Below are positions 21,012 through 31,466 of a DNA stretch of 64,000 bases, piece by piece; position 1 is the first letter of the stretch; each line of letters opens with the position of its first letter. This DNA comes from Corynebacterium gallinarum (GTDB taxonomy: Bacteria; Actinomycetota; Actinomycetes; Mycobacteriales; Mycobacteriaceae). Position numbers and translations under genes: made by a program. A model generated the notes under the pieces. The model had not been told where the DNA came from, did no database searches, and worked only from the letters and a program-made list of their open reading frames with translations. The stretch spans positions 494,134-558,133 of the forward strand of contig NZ_JACSPR010000001.1 of the NCBI RefSeq assembly GCF_014837045.1, in the 5' to 3' direction.

Positions 21012-21040
21012 AAAGTAGAGGGTTTGCACAGCCCAGACAA
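21012..21040 (-). promoter_or_regulatory. Predicted pcaH promoter
   Basis: On the minus strand TTGTCT (21040-21035) and TACTTT (21017-21012) are separated by 17 bases, a good sigma-A-type -35/-10 pair. A transcript would start about 30 bases before pcaH. The palindrome at 21044-21058 ends three bases upstream of the -35. Confidence 0.6.
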
Positions 21041-21043
21041 GGG

Positions 21044-21058
21044 GTTCGCAGGTCGAAC
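21044..21058. promoter_or_regulatory. Operator GTTCG-N5-CGAAC upstream of pcaH
   Basis: Second exact copy of the GTTCG-N5-CGAAC palindrome, touching the -35 of the pcaH promoter. This position would suit either an activator contacting polymerase or a repressor. Likely bound by PcaR. Confidence 0.7.
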
Positions 21059-21206
21059 ACCTGGGCTTAGGTGCCCGCCGGGGCCACCAGCAGCTTTCGA
21101 GACACCAAGGGGTTAACTAGGGGTGTGCATAAGGGTTAAGGGAGAAGATAAGGGGAGGTGCCACCACCACGTGGTGACACCTCCCCCGGCCATATCCTTG
21201 CGGGAA

Positions 21207-21500
21207 CTAGTCGAACAGGTAGTACTCCAGAGCATTGGGATGCTTGGCCAGCGGGGTGATCTTGACATCCATGTACTTGAACATGGGGAAGCCGCTGAGG
21301 ATGGAGTGCAGCTCATCATGATCACTGACATCGAAGATGGAGTAGTTGGCATACTCCCCCACCACGCGCCAGATGGCCTTCATGATTCCGCGGGACTGCA
21401 GATCGCCGGAGTAGGCCTTCTCCCGAACCTGGAAATCAGCCATGACCTCCTGGGTCATCGACTCGGGGAAGTGGACGTCCATACGTGCCAGAAACAGCAT
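21207..21500 (-). CDS. catC: Muconolactone delta-isomerase
   Basis: A 97-aa enzyme moving the double bond of muconolactone to give 3-oxoadipate enol-lactone. The family N-terminus MLFLARMDVHFPES and the conserved WRVVGEYANYSIFDV segment are present and the length is typical. AAGGAG precedes the ATG. It is the last gene of the catABC operon, nine bases after catB. Confidence 0.95.
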   Translation of the reverse strand: MLFLARMDVHFPESMTQEVMADFQVREKAYSGDLQSRGIMKAIWRVVGEYANYSIFDVSDHDELHSILSGFPMFKYMDVKITPLAKHPNALEYYLFD

Positions 21501-21509
21501 TGAAGCTCC

Positions 21510-22631
21510 TTACTTACGGGTGTAGAAGTTGACCTTGTCCATGTCCAGCTCAACGCCCAGACCCGGACCCTGCGGAACGATGACCAGGCCATCGCGGTAC
21601 TCGATGTCCTGGACCACGTAGGTGTCCTTGAGCAGCTGCGGACCGAACAGCTCGGTGCCGTAGGACACGGCCTTGGTGGAGGCGGCGAACTGCAGGGAGG
21701 CAGCGGTACCGATCGGGCCCTCGAGGCTGGTGGCACCATGGCAGGCCAGTCCGCCGGCCTCGGCGATGGCGGCAATCTTCTTGGACTCCAGGAGACCACC
21801 GTGCTTGGTGGTCTTCAGGGCGATGACGTCGGCGGCCTGGGACTTGACCACGGCGAGTGCCTCGGCCGGGGTCCAGACGGACTCATCCGCCATGACGGAG
21901 ACGTTGGTGCGGCGGGTGATCTCGCGCAGGGTATCCAGGTCCTCGGCGGGGGTCGGCTGCTCGAAGAGTTCGATGCCGGCGTCGGCAAGCTCGGGCAGGT
22001 AACGCAGCGCGGTGAGGCGGTCCCAGCGCGCGTTGATGTCGATGCGCAGGGAGACCCGGTCACCGACCTCGCGGGCCAGCTCGGCCACACGGCGGGTGTC
22101 CTCGGCGGGCTCACCGGCACCCATCTTCAGCTTGAAGGAACGGTTACCCCAGGTGGCGATGCGCCCCTCGATCTCTTCGACAGCCACCTCAAGTGGCAGG
22201 ACACCCAGTGCCCAGGTGCAGTCGAGTTCGGTGCGCACGGTGCCACCGAGCAGGTCCCGGACGGACACGTTCAGGGCGCGTGCCCAGGCATCGTGCATTG
22301 CGACGTCCACGGCGGCCTTGGCGTACCGTGCACGGGCGACGACGCGCTCCAGGTCGGCCATGATGCCGGCCAGCTCGGAGACCTCGCGGCCGACAAGTAC
22401 GGGGGCGAGGTAACCGTCGACAAGTGCCTTCATGGTCTCAACGGACTCGCCGCCCCACCAGGGGCCGCCGGGCACAACGCCCTCGCCGTAACCGGTCACA
22501 CCATTGTCCAGGTGCACGCTCACCAGGAGGATGTGCTGCACGGTGGAGGTGGTGGTGGCGAAACCATGGGGACGGATGAGGGGAACATCGAGGATGCGGG
22601 ATTCAACTCGGTTGATAGTCAGGTCAGCCAT
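21510..22631 (-). CDS. catB: Muconate cycloisomerase
   Basis: Enolase-superfamily, metal-dependent enzyme that lactonises cis,cis-muconate. The catalytic KLKMG (second Lys motif), the metal ligands in SLRIDINARW, FEQPTPAEDL and MADESVWTP, and the terminal LKTTKHGGL are all in order. 373 aa from ATG 22631 (a TTG codon precedes it in frame). It lies between catA (about 76-base gap) and catC. Confidence 0.95.
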   Translation of the reverse strand: MADLTINRVESRILDVPLIRPHGFATTTSTVQHILLVSVHLDNGVTGYGEGVVPGGPWWGGESVETMKALVDGYLAPVLVGREVSELAGIMADLERVVARARYAKAAVDVAMHDAWARALNVSVRDLLGGTVRTELDCTWALGVLPLEVAVEEIEGRIATWGNRSFKLKMGAGEPAEDTRRVAELAREVGDRVSLRIDINARWDRLTALRYLPELADAGIELFEQPTPAEDLDTLREITRRTNVSVMADESVWTPAEALAVVKSQAADVIALKTTKHGGLLESKKIAAIAEAGGLACHGATSLEGPIGTAASLQFAASTKAVSYGTELFGPQLLKDTYVVQDIEYRDGLVIVPQGPGLGVELDMDKVNFYTRK

Positions 22632-22707
22632 CAAATCACTTTCACTACGGCCAAAGTCCCGACACCAGAAAACCGGTGATCGGGACTTAAAGCAAGGGCG
22701 GAGAGTT

Positions 22708-23808
<1,101 letters not shown>

Positions 23809-23840
23809 TCGCTGGTCGCAGAAGCGCTCTTCGCGCACTT

Positions 23841-23855
23841 GTTCGTCATGCGAAC
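23841..23855. promoter_or_regulatory. Operator GTTCG-N5-CGAAC between catA and benA
   Basis: Third exact copy of the palindrome found at pcaI/pcaR and pcaH, here about 190 bases upstream of benA and 270 upstream of catA. It suggests cross-control of the benzoate/catechol branch by PcaR. Confidence 0.65.
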
Positions 23856-23890
23856 ATCGAGGCCTGAGGTAACCCTAGGTCTTCCCCTAA

Positions 23891-23906
23891 TGTGATTCAG
23901 CTCATG
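23891..23906. promoter_or_regulatory. GlxR-like (CRP-type) site upstream of benA
   Basis: TGTGA-N6-TCATG matches the corynebacterial cAMP-receptor GlxR consensus TGTGA-N6-TCACA except at the last two bases. It lies about 140 bases upstream of benA. Confidence 0.4.
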
Positions 23907-24047
23907 GGTGGTGCATAGTGGGTACTACGCCACCAGAACACCATCTTCATTTCCACCCCGTCACCTGCCGCTGGAGACAACGAGCCTGACGCGACACACG
24001 GGAAAACGGTTGGCAATCCCCTCATCAGCAACTCACGGAGGTACATC

Positions 24048-25544
24048 ATGTCCACCCCTATCGTTAACCTTGAAAGCGTCCAGAACACCCTGGACCGCGC
24101 ACTCGAGGACCGCCCCGAGGAGGGCATTGTTCGCGTCAACCGCAACATCTTCACCGATCCGGAGATCTTCGAGCTGGAGATGCGCCACATCTTCGAGGGC
24201 AACTGGATCTACCTGGCACATGAGTCCCAGATCCCGAACCCGGGTGACTACTTCACCACCTACATCGGCCGCCAGCCGATCATGATCACCCGCTCCAAGG
24301 ACGGCGAGCTCAACTGCCTGATCAACGCCTGCTCCCACCGTGGTGCCATGCTCTGCCGCCGCAAGACCGACAACCGCACCACCCTCACCTGCCCCTTCCA
24401 TGGCTGGACCTTCTCCAACGACGGTGCCCTGCTCAAGGTCAAGGATGAGAAGGACGGCGCGTATCCGGAGAACTTCAACAAGGACGGTTCCCACGACCTG
24501 CGCCGTGTGCCCAAGTTCGAGTCCTACCGTGGCTTCCTCTTCGGCTCCCTCAACCCCGACGTGGTCTCCCTGGAGGAGCACCTCGGTGACACCCGCACCG
24601 TGATCGACATGCTGGTCGACCAGTCCCCGGACGGCCTCGAGGTGCTGCGTGGTTCCTCCACCTACACCTACGACGGCAACTGGAAGCTGCAGACCGAGAA
24701 CGGCGCTGACGGTTACCACGTCTCCTCCACCCACTGGAACTACGCAGCCACCACCTCCCGCCGTGGCACCGGTGAGTCCGCCAACGAGACCAAGGCCATG
24801 GACGCCGGCACCTGGGGCAAGCAGGGTGGCGGTTACTTCTCCTACCCCAACGGCCACATGCTGCTCTGGATGTGGTGGGGCAACCCAGAGGATCGCCCAC
24901 TGTTCGATCGTCGTGACGAGCTCAAGGAGAAGTTCGGCGAGGAGAAGGGCGAGTTCATGGTCGGCGCATCCCGCAACCTGTGCCTGTACCCGAACGTCTA
25001 CATCATGGACCAGTTCTCCTCCCAGATCCGCCACTTCCGCCCCGTCTCCGTGGACAAGACCGAGGTGACCATCTACTGCATCGCCCCCAAGGGTGAGTCC
25101 GCACAGGCACGCGCCAACCGCATCCGCCAGTACGAGGACTTCTTCAACGCCACCGGCATGGCCACCCCGGATGACCTGGAGGAGTTCCGCTCCTGCCAGA
25201 AGACCTACCTGGCCACCGGTTTCCCGTGGAACGACATGACCCGTGGACTCGGCCACCAGATCGAGGGCCCCAACGAGGTCGCCAAGGGCCTGGGCATGAA
25301 CGAGGTGCTCTCCTCCGGTGCCCGTACCGAGGATGAGGGGCTCTACCCGATCCAGCACCACTACTGGCACGACCTCATGCAGAAGGCCGTCAACGCCCAG
25401 AGCATCCAGGCGAAGGAAGCCAACGACGACCTCGCCACCGCCGAGGTCACCCGCGCAGCAGCCCAGGCCCGTGAGGCAGCCAAGGCCGCAGCCAAGGCCA
25501 GCTCCGGTGAGCAGCCCCGCCGTCGCCGCCGTTCCCGCGGCTAA
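24048..25544 (+). CDS. benA: Benzoate 1,2-dioxygenase, large (alpha) subunit
   Basis: Rieske non-heme iron oxygenase converting benzoate to its cis-1,2-dihydrodiol. Rieske ligands are C95/H97 and C115/H118 (CSHRG, then CPFHGW). The mononuclear iron site follows in [12 protein letters not shown]. It is 498 aa, about 40 longer than proteobacterial BenA (roughly 450-460). The excess is a C-terminal Ala/Lys-rich helix-like tail ending in an Arg-rich stretch (PRRRRRSRG). GGAGG precedes the ATG. First gene of benABCD. Confidence 0.95.
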   Translation: MSTPIVNLESVQNTLDRALEDRPEEGIVRVNRNIFTDPEIFELEMRHIFEGNWIYLAHESQIPNPGDYFTTYIGRQPIMITRSKDGELNCLINACSHRGAMLCRRKTDNRTTLTCPFHGWTFSNDGALLKVKDEKDGAYPENFNKDGSHDLRRVPKFESYRGFLFGSLNPDVVSLEEHLGDTRTVIDMLVDQSPDGLEVLRGSSTYTYDGNWKLQTENGADGYHVSSTHWNYAATTSRRGTGESANETKAMDAGTWGKQGGGYFSYPNGHMLLWMWWGNPEDRPLFDRRDELKEKFGEEKGEFMVGASRNLCLYPNVYIMDQFSSQIRHFRPVSVDKTEVTIYCIAPKGESAQARANRIRQYEDFFNATGMATPDDLEEFRSCQKTYLATGFPWNDMTRGLGHQIEGPNEVAKGLGMNEVLSSGARTEDEGLYPIQHHYWHDLMQKAVNAQSIQAKEANDDLATAEVTRAAAQAREAAKAAAKASSGEQPRRRRRSRG

Positions 25545-25600
25545 TCCCTCGCGGATTTCCTGATTCCCCTCTCTTATCCCGACTTTCATTGGAGAAACCC

Positions 25601-26107
25601 ATGACCACCACTGCTGCGCAGGTCACCCGCAACGACATTGAAGATTTCCTCTACTACGAAGCCCGCCTCCTCGACGACCGCCGTTTCGAGGACTGGCTGC
25701 AGTGCTACCGCGAGGACGCGGAATTCTGGATGCCGGCCTGGGACGACAACGGTGAGATCACCGAAGACCCCCAGTCCGAGATCTCCCTGATCTTCTACCC
25801 GAACCGCGGTGGCCTCGAGGACCGTGTGTTCCGTATCCGCACCGAGCGTTCCTCCGCCACCTCCCTGCCGGAGCCACGCACCGTGCACAACATCTCCAAC
25901 GTGGAGATCCTGGAGCAGCGTGACGGTGAGGTGGATATCCGCTTCAACTGGATCACCAACTACTTCCGTTACAACCACACCGATATGTACTACGGAAACA
26001 CCTTCCTGACCATCGACACCAGTGGTGAGTCCATGAAGATCGTCAAGAAGAAGGTCGTTCTCCAGAACGACTACATCCACCACGTCATCGACATCTATCA
26101 CGTCTAG
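25601..26107 (+). CDS. benB: Benzoate 1,2-dioxygenase, small (beta) subunit
   Basis: Structural beta subunit of the ring-hydroxylating oxygenase; 168 aa from ATG 25601 (MTTTAAQVTRND), preceded by TGGAGAAACCC. Family features: the N-terminal IEDFLYYEARLLDDRRFEDW, DAEFWMPAWDDNGEI, and the beta-rich ending with HHVIDIYHV. An upstream in-frame start at 25589 lacks a ribosome-binding site. It lies 56 bases after benA and ten bases before benC. Confidence 0.95.
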   Translation: MTTTAAQVTRNDIEDFLYYEARLLDDRRFEDWLQCYREDAEFWMPAWDDNGEITEDPQSEISLIFYPNRGGLEDRVFRIRTERSSATSLPEPRTVHNISNVEILEQRDGEVDIRFNWITNYFRYNHTDMYYGNTFLTIDTSGESMKIVKKKVVLQNDYIHHVIDIYHV

Positions 26108-26117
26108 GAGCCACCCC

Positions 26118-27683
26118 ATGTCCCACCAAGTTGCACTGGCTTTCGAAGACGGAATCACTCGTTTCATCGAATGCGAAGACGAGCAGACTGTTGCCGATGC
26201 CGCCTACCAGGCCCGCATCAACATTCCCTTCGACTGTCGCGATGGCGCCTGCGGAACCTGTAAGGCGTTCTGCGAGTCCGGCGACTACGAAGAGGGCGAC
26301 TACATCGAGGATGCCCTTTCCGAGGACGAGGCTGACCAGGGTTACTGCCTGCCCTGCCAGATGTTCCCCCGCACCGATCTGATCCTCCAGATCGCCACGA
26401 CCTCGGTTCTGGCGAAGACGGGCGCCGCCACCTTCACCGGTGAGTTGGTCGAACTGAACCGCCTGTCCGACTCCACCTTCGGCATCACCATCGAGCTGGA
26501 GAACCGTTCTGATCTCGCCTTCCTGCCGGGTCAGTACATGAACATCGAGGTTCCGGGGTCCGGCCAGACCCGTTCCTACTCCTTCTCCTCCTCCACCGAG
26601 GATGACAAGGTCAGCTTCCTCATCAAGAACACCCCGGGTGGTCTCATGACCACCTACCTGGATGAGCAGGCCGCCGTCGGCGACAAACTGGAGCTCACCG
26701 GCCCGATGGGGTCGTTCTTCCTGCGTGAGCCGGTCCGTCCGATCCTGCTGCTCGCCGGCGGCACCGGCCTGGCCCCGATCCTGGCGATCCTGGAGAAGCT
26801 CGCCACCGATGAGCTTCTCGACGTCCCGATCCGCATGGTCTACGGTGCCACCTTCGATCATGACCTGGTGGAGCTCGAGCGCCTCGAGGCCTTCAAGGAC
26901 AAGATCAAGGACTTCGACTACATCACGGTCATCTCCGACAAGGAGTCCAGCCACGAGCGCAAGGGCTTCGTCCCGGCTCACCTGACCGGCGAGTACGAGC
27001 CGGACGAGGACACCGATGTCTACCTCTGTGGTCCGCCACCGATGGTGGAGGCTGTGCGTCAGTTCTTCGGAACGCTGGAGAACCCGCCACTGGACTTCTA
27101 CTATGAGAAGTTCACCTCCGCGGCCGGTACCCCGGGCAACACCGAGGTTGAGGTCACCACCGAGACCGTCGAGGCTCCCCGTGGCGGTGAGGAGCGTTCC
27201 CTGGTGGAGGTCTCCACCCCGGGTATGTCCACCGGTGAGGTCCACGTGGCACGTCCGGACTCCGAGTCCCAGCTGGAGGCCCGCATGGCCCTCGAACTGG
27301 GTGCCCTGGAGCTGGCGATCCGCAAGCTGGGCGACCGCGACATCGAACGTTTCCGCACCCTCGCTGAGACCGCGAACTCCTTCATCAATGGCGACCGCAT
27401 CATCGACGCGGAAAAGTTCACCGAGGCGAATGCGGACTTCCACGAGTTCCTGTTCCGTCGTGCGGACAACGCCGCACTGATGGGTGCCTACCAGAACCTC
27501 ACCGTGGTCACCGAGATGAAGAAGGTCCTGCCCGGCGCGGAGTGGATCGATCCCAACATCGCCACCGAGCACCTTGAGCTTGTCGACGCCGTCGCCGCCA
27601 AGGACATCGAGAAGGCCCGTGAGCTCATCCGTACCCACGCCCAGCACGGCATCGAGACCATGCGGAAGGCGGAGTCTGAATGA
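26118..27683 (+). CDS. benC: Benzoate dioxygenase reductase BenC with C-terminal FCD domain
   Basis: NADH-dependent electron-transfer protein for BenAB. Order: plant-type 2Fe-2S domain with C40, C45, C48, C80; FAD domain (RSYSFSSSTE); NAD domain (LLLAGGTGLAPILA, CGPPPMVEAV), ending near residue 335. At 521 aa it exceeds ordinary BenC (about 340) by some 180 residues. After an acidic linker, residues 387-521 look like an FCD domain, the ligand-binding half of FadR/GntR regulators: LELGALELAIRKL, N438-ADF-H442, H485 in EHLELVDAV, and H507. No HTH is attached. It overlaps benD by four bases. Confidence 0.93.
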   Translation: MSHQVALAFEDGITRFIECEDEQTVADAAYQARINIPFDCRDGACGTCKAFCESGDYEEGDYIEDALSEDEADQGYCLPCQMFPRTDLILQIATTSVLAKTGAATFTGELVELNRLSDSTFGITIELENRSDLAFLPGQYMNIEVPGSGQTRSYSFSSSTEDDKVSFLIKNTPGGLMTTYLDEQAAVGDKLELTGPMGSFFLREPVRPILLLAGGTGLAPILAILEKLATDELLDVPIRMVYGATFDHDLVELERLEAFKDKIKDFDYITVISDKESSHERKGFVPAHLTGEYEPDEDTDVYLCGPPPMVEAVRQFFGTLENPPLDFYYEKFTSAAGTPGNTEVEVTTETVEAPRGGEERSLVEVSTPGMSTGEVHVARPDSESQLEARMALELGALELAIRKLGDRDIERFRTLAETANSFINGDRIIDAEKFTEANADFHEFLFRRADNAALMGAYQNLTVVTEMKKVLPGAEWIDPNIATEHLELVDAVAAKDIEKARELIRTHAQHGIETMRKAESE

Positions 27684-28510
27684 ACGCACCAGTAGGACAG
27701 GGCATCTCCGGCCGGCCCACCCACGTCACGGCTGAGCGGTTCTTCGGCCAGAGCATCATCGTCACGGGTGCTGCACAGGGCATCGGCCTCGCCGTCGCCC
27801 ACCGCATCGCCTACGAGGACGGCAACCTGGTGCTCGTCGACCGCTCCGAGCTCGTGCATGATGTCGCGGAGCAGCTGCGCGGCGTGGGTAAGGGCACCGT
27901 GGATTCTGTCACCGCGGATCTGGAAACCTATGAAGGGGCCCAGCAGTCGATTGACTTCGCGCGCACGAAGTTCAAGAACCTGGACATCGTGATCAACAAT
28001 GTCGGTGGCACCATCTGGGCTAAACCCTTCGAGGAGTACACCGAGGAGGAGATCACCAAGGAGATCCAGCGCAGCCTCTTCCCCACCCTGTGGATGTGCC
28101 GTGCCACCCTGCCGTGCCTGATCAAGAATGGTGGTGGCACCATCGTCAACGTCTCGTCCATCGCCACCGGTGGTGTCAACCGGGTGCCGTATGCGGCAGC
28201 CAAGGGTGGGGTCAATGGCATCGTATCGGCGCTTGCGCATGAGGCCGCGCACCACAATGTGCGCGTTGTCGCCACGGCCCCGGGTGGCACCCTGGCCCCG
28301 GAGCGCAAGGTCAAGCGCGGTCCGGGTCCGGAGGGTGAGAAGCAGCAGCAGTGGTACCAGGAGATCGTTGACCAGACGATCAGCTCCAGCCACATGCGTC
28401 GCTACGCCACCCTGGAGGAACAGGCCGCACCGATCTGTTTCCTCGCCTCGGAGGAAGCCTCCTACATCACCGGCAGCGTGCTGCCCGTGGGTGGAGGTGA
28501 CCAGGGCTAG
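27680..28510 (+). CDS. benD: cis-1,2-dihydroxycyclohexadiene carboxylate dehydrogenase
   Basis: SDR enzyme that oxidises and decarboxylates the benzoate dihydrodiol to catechol. TGAAQGIG (about residues 29-36) binds NAD, and the catalytic Ser (NVSSIA) and YAAAK are intact. 276 aa. Its ATG overlaps the benC stop (ATGA), indicating coupling within benABCD. Nine bases after its stop begins benR. Confidence 0.95.
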   Translation: MNAPVGQGISGRPTHVTAERFFGQSIIVTGAAQGIGLAVAHRIAYEDGNLVLVDRSELVHDVAEQLRGVGKGTVDSVTADLETYEGAQQSIDFARTKFKNLDIVINNVGGTIWAKPFEEYTEEEITKEIQRSLFPTLWMCRATLPCLIKNGGGTIVNVSSIATGGVNRVPYAAAKGGVNGIVSALAHEAAHHNVRVVATAPGGTLAPERKVKRGPGPEGEKQQQWYQEIVDQTISSSHMRRYATLEEQAAPICFLASEEASYITGSVLPVGGGDQG

Positions 28511-28519
28511 AATCTAGGC

Positions 28520-31207
28520 ATGGTTTCGTCCGTGCCGTTCACCCCCTCGTTCTCCCAGACCTTCCTGCCACGCAGTTCGATCATTCTGGAGCAGATGTCC
28601 TCTGCCATCCTGAAGCTCCCGGACTGCGAGGGCAGGTTGTTCTATATCGGGGGTCGGCACGGCGCGGGTAAATCCGAGTTCGCGACGAGCCTCACCGAAC
28701 TGCTCCCCGGCTGGTCCGTGGTGAAGGTGTCCGCGCTGTCCTGGTTGCAGGACTCCCCGCGGTCATTGCTCACCCACATCGGACACAAGCTGGGGGCTTC
28801 GTCGTCCAATGCCATCCGCGGTGTGATCGATCGCCGCGGGGCGTCAACGGTGGTCATCGTCGATGATGTCCACTGGGCGGACCAGGAATCCCTGCACAAA
28901 CTCATCGAGTTCAGCCGCCGGATGGTCTCCGGCAGGTTCGTCCTCATCCTCATCGGCTTGGAGGGGCAGACCCCCAACCTGGACGGCAGTCCCCTGAACT
29001 TCCAGGATCTGGCCGATGTCACCTACGTTCTGCCCCCGATGAGCATCGAGGAGATCCGGCAGGTGGCGCTGACCACCGTGCGTGGTCGTATCACCGCCTC
29101 CACCGCGACGGACATCCAGCGCATCACCGGTGGTGTCTTCGGGTATGTCCAGGAGGTCCTGCACGCCGTCTCCCCCGATCACTGGAAACAGACCAATCCG
29201 AATGTGCCCATCCCGGAGAGCTGGTGGAGTAATCTCTCCCGCCGCATCGAGGGGACGGATCTGTGGCCCGTGCTGCTGGCCACCTCTGTGCTGCCGGGCG
29301 GTGGCACCATCGACCTGATCAAGAAACTGGCCGATGATCCCGAGGGCACCGCCTGCGATGAGGCCGTCAGGCATAACCTCCTGACCATCCTGCCGCTCGA
29401 TGGTCCGCCCACACTGGATCTGGCGCTGCCCACCGACCGGGCGGTGATCCGTTCCAGGACTCCGTTGAAGGTGCTCACCGATCTGCACCTGAAGGCGGCG
29501 CAGTACTACCGTTCCTTCGACCAGATCGACCAGGCCCTCCAGCACGAGGCCTTCGCCGCCACCGAACCGGACAGCCCGGCGGTCAAGGCGCTGGCGGAAC
29601 GCGGGTTGGCACTGGGCCGCAGTGGACGGTGGATGGAGGCGGCCCATGCGCTGTCACTGGCGGCGAACCGGACCGCCTATTCCGACGAGTCGGACCGCTA
29701 CATGCTGGAATCTATCGACGCGTTGATCTCCGCCTCCGACCTGCCCCAGGCGCGTATCCGGGCCGCGACGTTGGACTTGGGTGAACATGGCATCCAGCAG
29801 GATTCCATGCTGGGTTACCTCGCCATCCATGAGGGCCGGCAGTCGGAGGCCCGCAGCCTTTTGGACCGGACCGCGAAGTCGATCCTCGCGCGGGACCCCA
29901 TCGACCCAATCCACGGCCCCCGTCTGGCGGCCAGGAAGGTGTTGCTCAACCTCCTCGACTGGGATGCCGAGGAGCTTCTGCTCTGGGCGAACCGGGCCAT
30001 CGACTGGTCTGATGAGGATGCCGGCGAGAAGGTTGAGGCCCAGGCGATCTCACTGATCGGCCAGTCGATCCTCGACGGCGAGCTCCCCGAGGACGCACCC
30101 ATCGCCGGTGAGACCACCCTGCATGCCCAGCGCCGGCACATGGCCATGGGCTGGTTGAACCTGATCCATGACAACCCGGTCACCGCGCGCCAGAAATTGG
30201 AGCGACGCACCTTCATCAGTGGCTCCGAGCGCATCAGTCTGTGGCAGGATGCGTGGCTGGCCCGCGCGCAGCTCATCCTCGGTGAGTGGGAATCAGCCCT
30301 GCGGACCGTGGAGGTGGGTCTGGCCCGCGCCGAGCAGTTCGGCATCCGGTTCCTCGAACCCCTGTTGTTGTGGACCGGTGCGACCGTGGCCACCGCTAAG
30401 GGCAACAACGATCTGGCGCGTCATTACCTCAGCCGGTTGAGCTCTGATCAGGATTCCTTCATCGTCCAGTCCATCCCGTCGGCCATGTGCCGGATGTGGG
30501 TGTATTCGCGTCGTAATGAGATGGCGGCCGCGCGGATCGCGGGCGCCACCCTGGAGAAGATCGCCGCCAACCACAACATCAGCCAGCCAGGTTTCTGGCC
30601 GTGGGAGGATATCCATGCCACCAACCTCATCCGCATGGGCAATATTGAGCGTGCAACGGAGCTGGTGGAATCCACCATCGACAGTTACCGCACCACCGAC
30701 ATCATGTCCGTCAAGGCGAAGATCGCCGTCCCTGAGGCGATGTTGATGATCCATCACGGAGATGTGAGCAAGGGCCTGGCGCGTTTCGAGGAGGCCCTCG
30801 ACATGCTTGATGGCCTGACCCTGCCGTTCTACCGTTCGCGGATCCTCTTCGAGTACGGCCAGGCCCTGCGTCGGCAGGGGCAGCGTCGGCGCGCCGATGA
30901 GATCTTCGCCCGGGCGTCGTCGATGTTCCAGGAGATGGGGGCCAATGCGCTGGTGTCCATGGCCAACCGGGAACGGCGCGTCGGCGGTCTCGGCCCGCGG
31001 TCCGGCAAGGCCGGTGGTCTGACCCCGCAGGAGTATGAGATCGCGCTGTTGGTCGCCGATGGCAATTCCAACCGTGAGGTCGCCCATGAGCTCTTCCTGT
31101 CCCCCAAGACGGTGGAGTATCACCTGACCCGCGTGTACCGGAAGCTGCAGATCCGCACCCGCATGGAGCTCCGGGACGCCCTCGAGCAGTACCGGGCCAC
31201 CCTTTAG
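28520..31207 (+). CDS. benR: LAL-type LuxR regulator BenR
   Basis: An 895-aa ATPase-containing regulator: Walker A GGRHGAGKS (about 44-52), Walker B VVIVDDVHWAD, a long helical TPR-like middle, and a C-terminal LuxR HTH (LTPQEYEIALLVADGNSNRE and on). It is unrelated to the AraC-type BenR of Pseudomonas; the name follows the corynebacterial usage I recall. No ribosome-binding site is visible. TAGAAT at 28508-28513 is a -10-like element six bases before the ATG, so it may be transcribed leaderless as well as from the ben operon. It is a paralogue of PcaO. Confidence 0.88.
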   Translation: MVSSVPFTPSFSQTFLPRSSIILEQMSSAILKLPDCEGRLFYIGGRHGAGKSEFATSLTELLPGWSVVKVSALSWLQDSPRSLLTHIGHKLGASSSNAIRGVIDRRGASTVVIVDDVHWADQESLHKLIEFSRRMVSGRFVLILIGLEGQTPNLDGSPLNFQDLADVTYVLPPMSIEEIRQVALTTVRGRITASTATDIQRITGGVFGYVQEVLHAVSPDHWKQTNPNVPIPESWWSNLSRRIEGTDLWPVLLATSVLPGGGTIDLIKKLADDPEGTACDEAVRHNLLTILPLDGPPTLDLALPTDRAVIRSRTPLKVLTDLHLKAAQYYRSFDQIDQALQHEAFAATEPDSPAVKALAERGLALGRSGRWMEAAHALSLAANRTAYSDESDRYMLESIDALISASDLPQARIRAATLDLGEHGIQQDSMLGYLAIHEGRQSEARSLLDRTAKSILARDPIDPIHGPRLAARKVLLNLLDWDAEELLLWANRAIDWSDEDAGEKVEAQAISLIGQSILDGELPEDAPIAGETTLHAQRRHMAMGWLNLIHDNPVTARQKLERRTFISGSERISLWQDAWLARAQLILGEWESALRTVEVGLARAEQFGIRFLEPLLLWTGATVATAKGNNDLARHYLSRLSSDQDSFIVQSIPSAMCRMWVYSRRNEMAAARIAGATLEKIAANHNISQPGFWPWEDIHATNLIRMGNIERATELVESTIDSYRTTDIMSVKAKIAVPEAMLMIHHGDVSKGLARFEEALDMLDGLTLPFYRSRILFEYGQALRRQGQRRRADEIFARASSMFQEMGANALVSMANRERRVGGLGPRSGKAGGLTPQEYEIALLVADGNSNREVAHELFLSPKTVEYHLTRVYRKLQIRTRMELRDALEQYRATL

Positions 31208-31366
31208 TGGGCGGTCGTCGCACCGGGTGCTTATCGACGCCCAACCGCATCCGCTTTCCATTCATCCCGCCGGATAATCCCAGTTAACGGGCGCAAATGG
31301 GCTGGGAGACGATCTGTTACCTACACTGCGCACCCTGCCTATCAGCAAAAACAGCAACGGACAATG

Positions 31367-31390
31367 ACCCCCTAGAAGTCTTTAGGGGGT
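31367..31390 (+). terminator. Probable benR terminator or benK operator
   Basis: Perfect 8-bp inverted repeat ACCCCCTA/TAGGGGGT with an eight-base loop, followed by TCCCTAGTTTATAAA. It is 160 bases past the benR stop and about 100 bases before benK. Confidence 0.5.
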
Positions 31391-31426
31391 TCCCTAGTTT
31401 ATAAAGATGGTGCCACAGGATTGACT

Positions 31427-31442
31427 TGTGAATCAGATCACC
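31427..31442. promoter_or_regulatory. GlxR-like site upstream of benK
   Basis: TGTGA-ATCAGA-TCACC matches the TGTGA-N6-TCACA CRP/GlxR consensus at all but the last base. It is about 50 bases upstream of the benK ATG, a position that could block or recruit polymerase. It suggests carbon-source control of benzoate uptake. Confidence 0.6.
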
Positions 31443-31450
31443 TGCCCAGG

Positions 31451-31466
31451 GTGATGATCAGATCAC
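31451..31466. promoter_or_regulatory. Palindrome GTGAT-N6-ATCAC before benK
   Basis: A second palindromic element 24 bp from the GlxR-like site and 22 bases before the benK start. The two share the run ATCAGATCAC. Confidence 0.35.

Noticed and set aside
24033..25589. 518-codon open frame antisense to benA
   Set aside because: Codon-bias artefact opposite an unmistakable Rieske dioxygenase.
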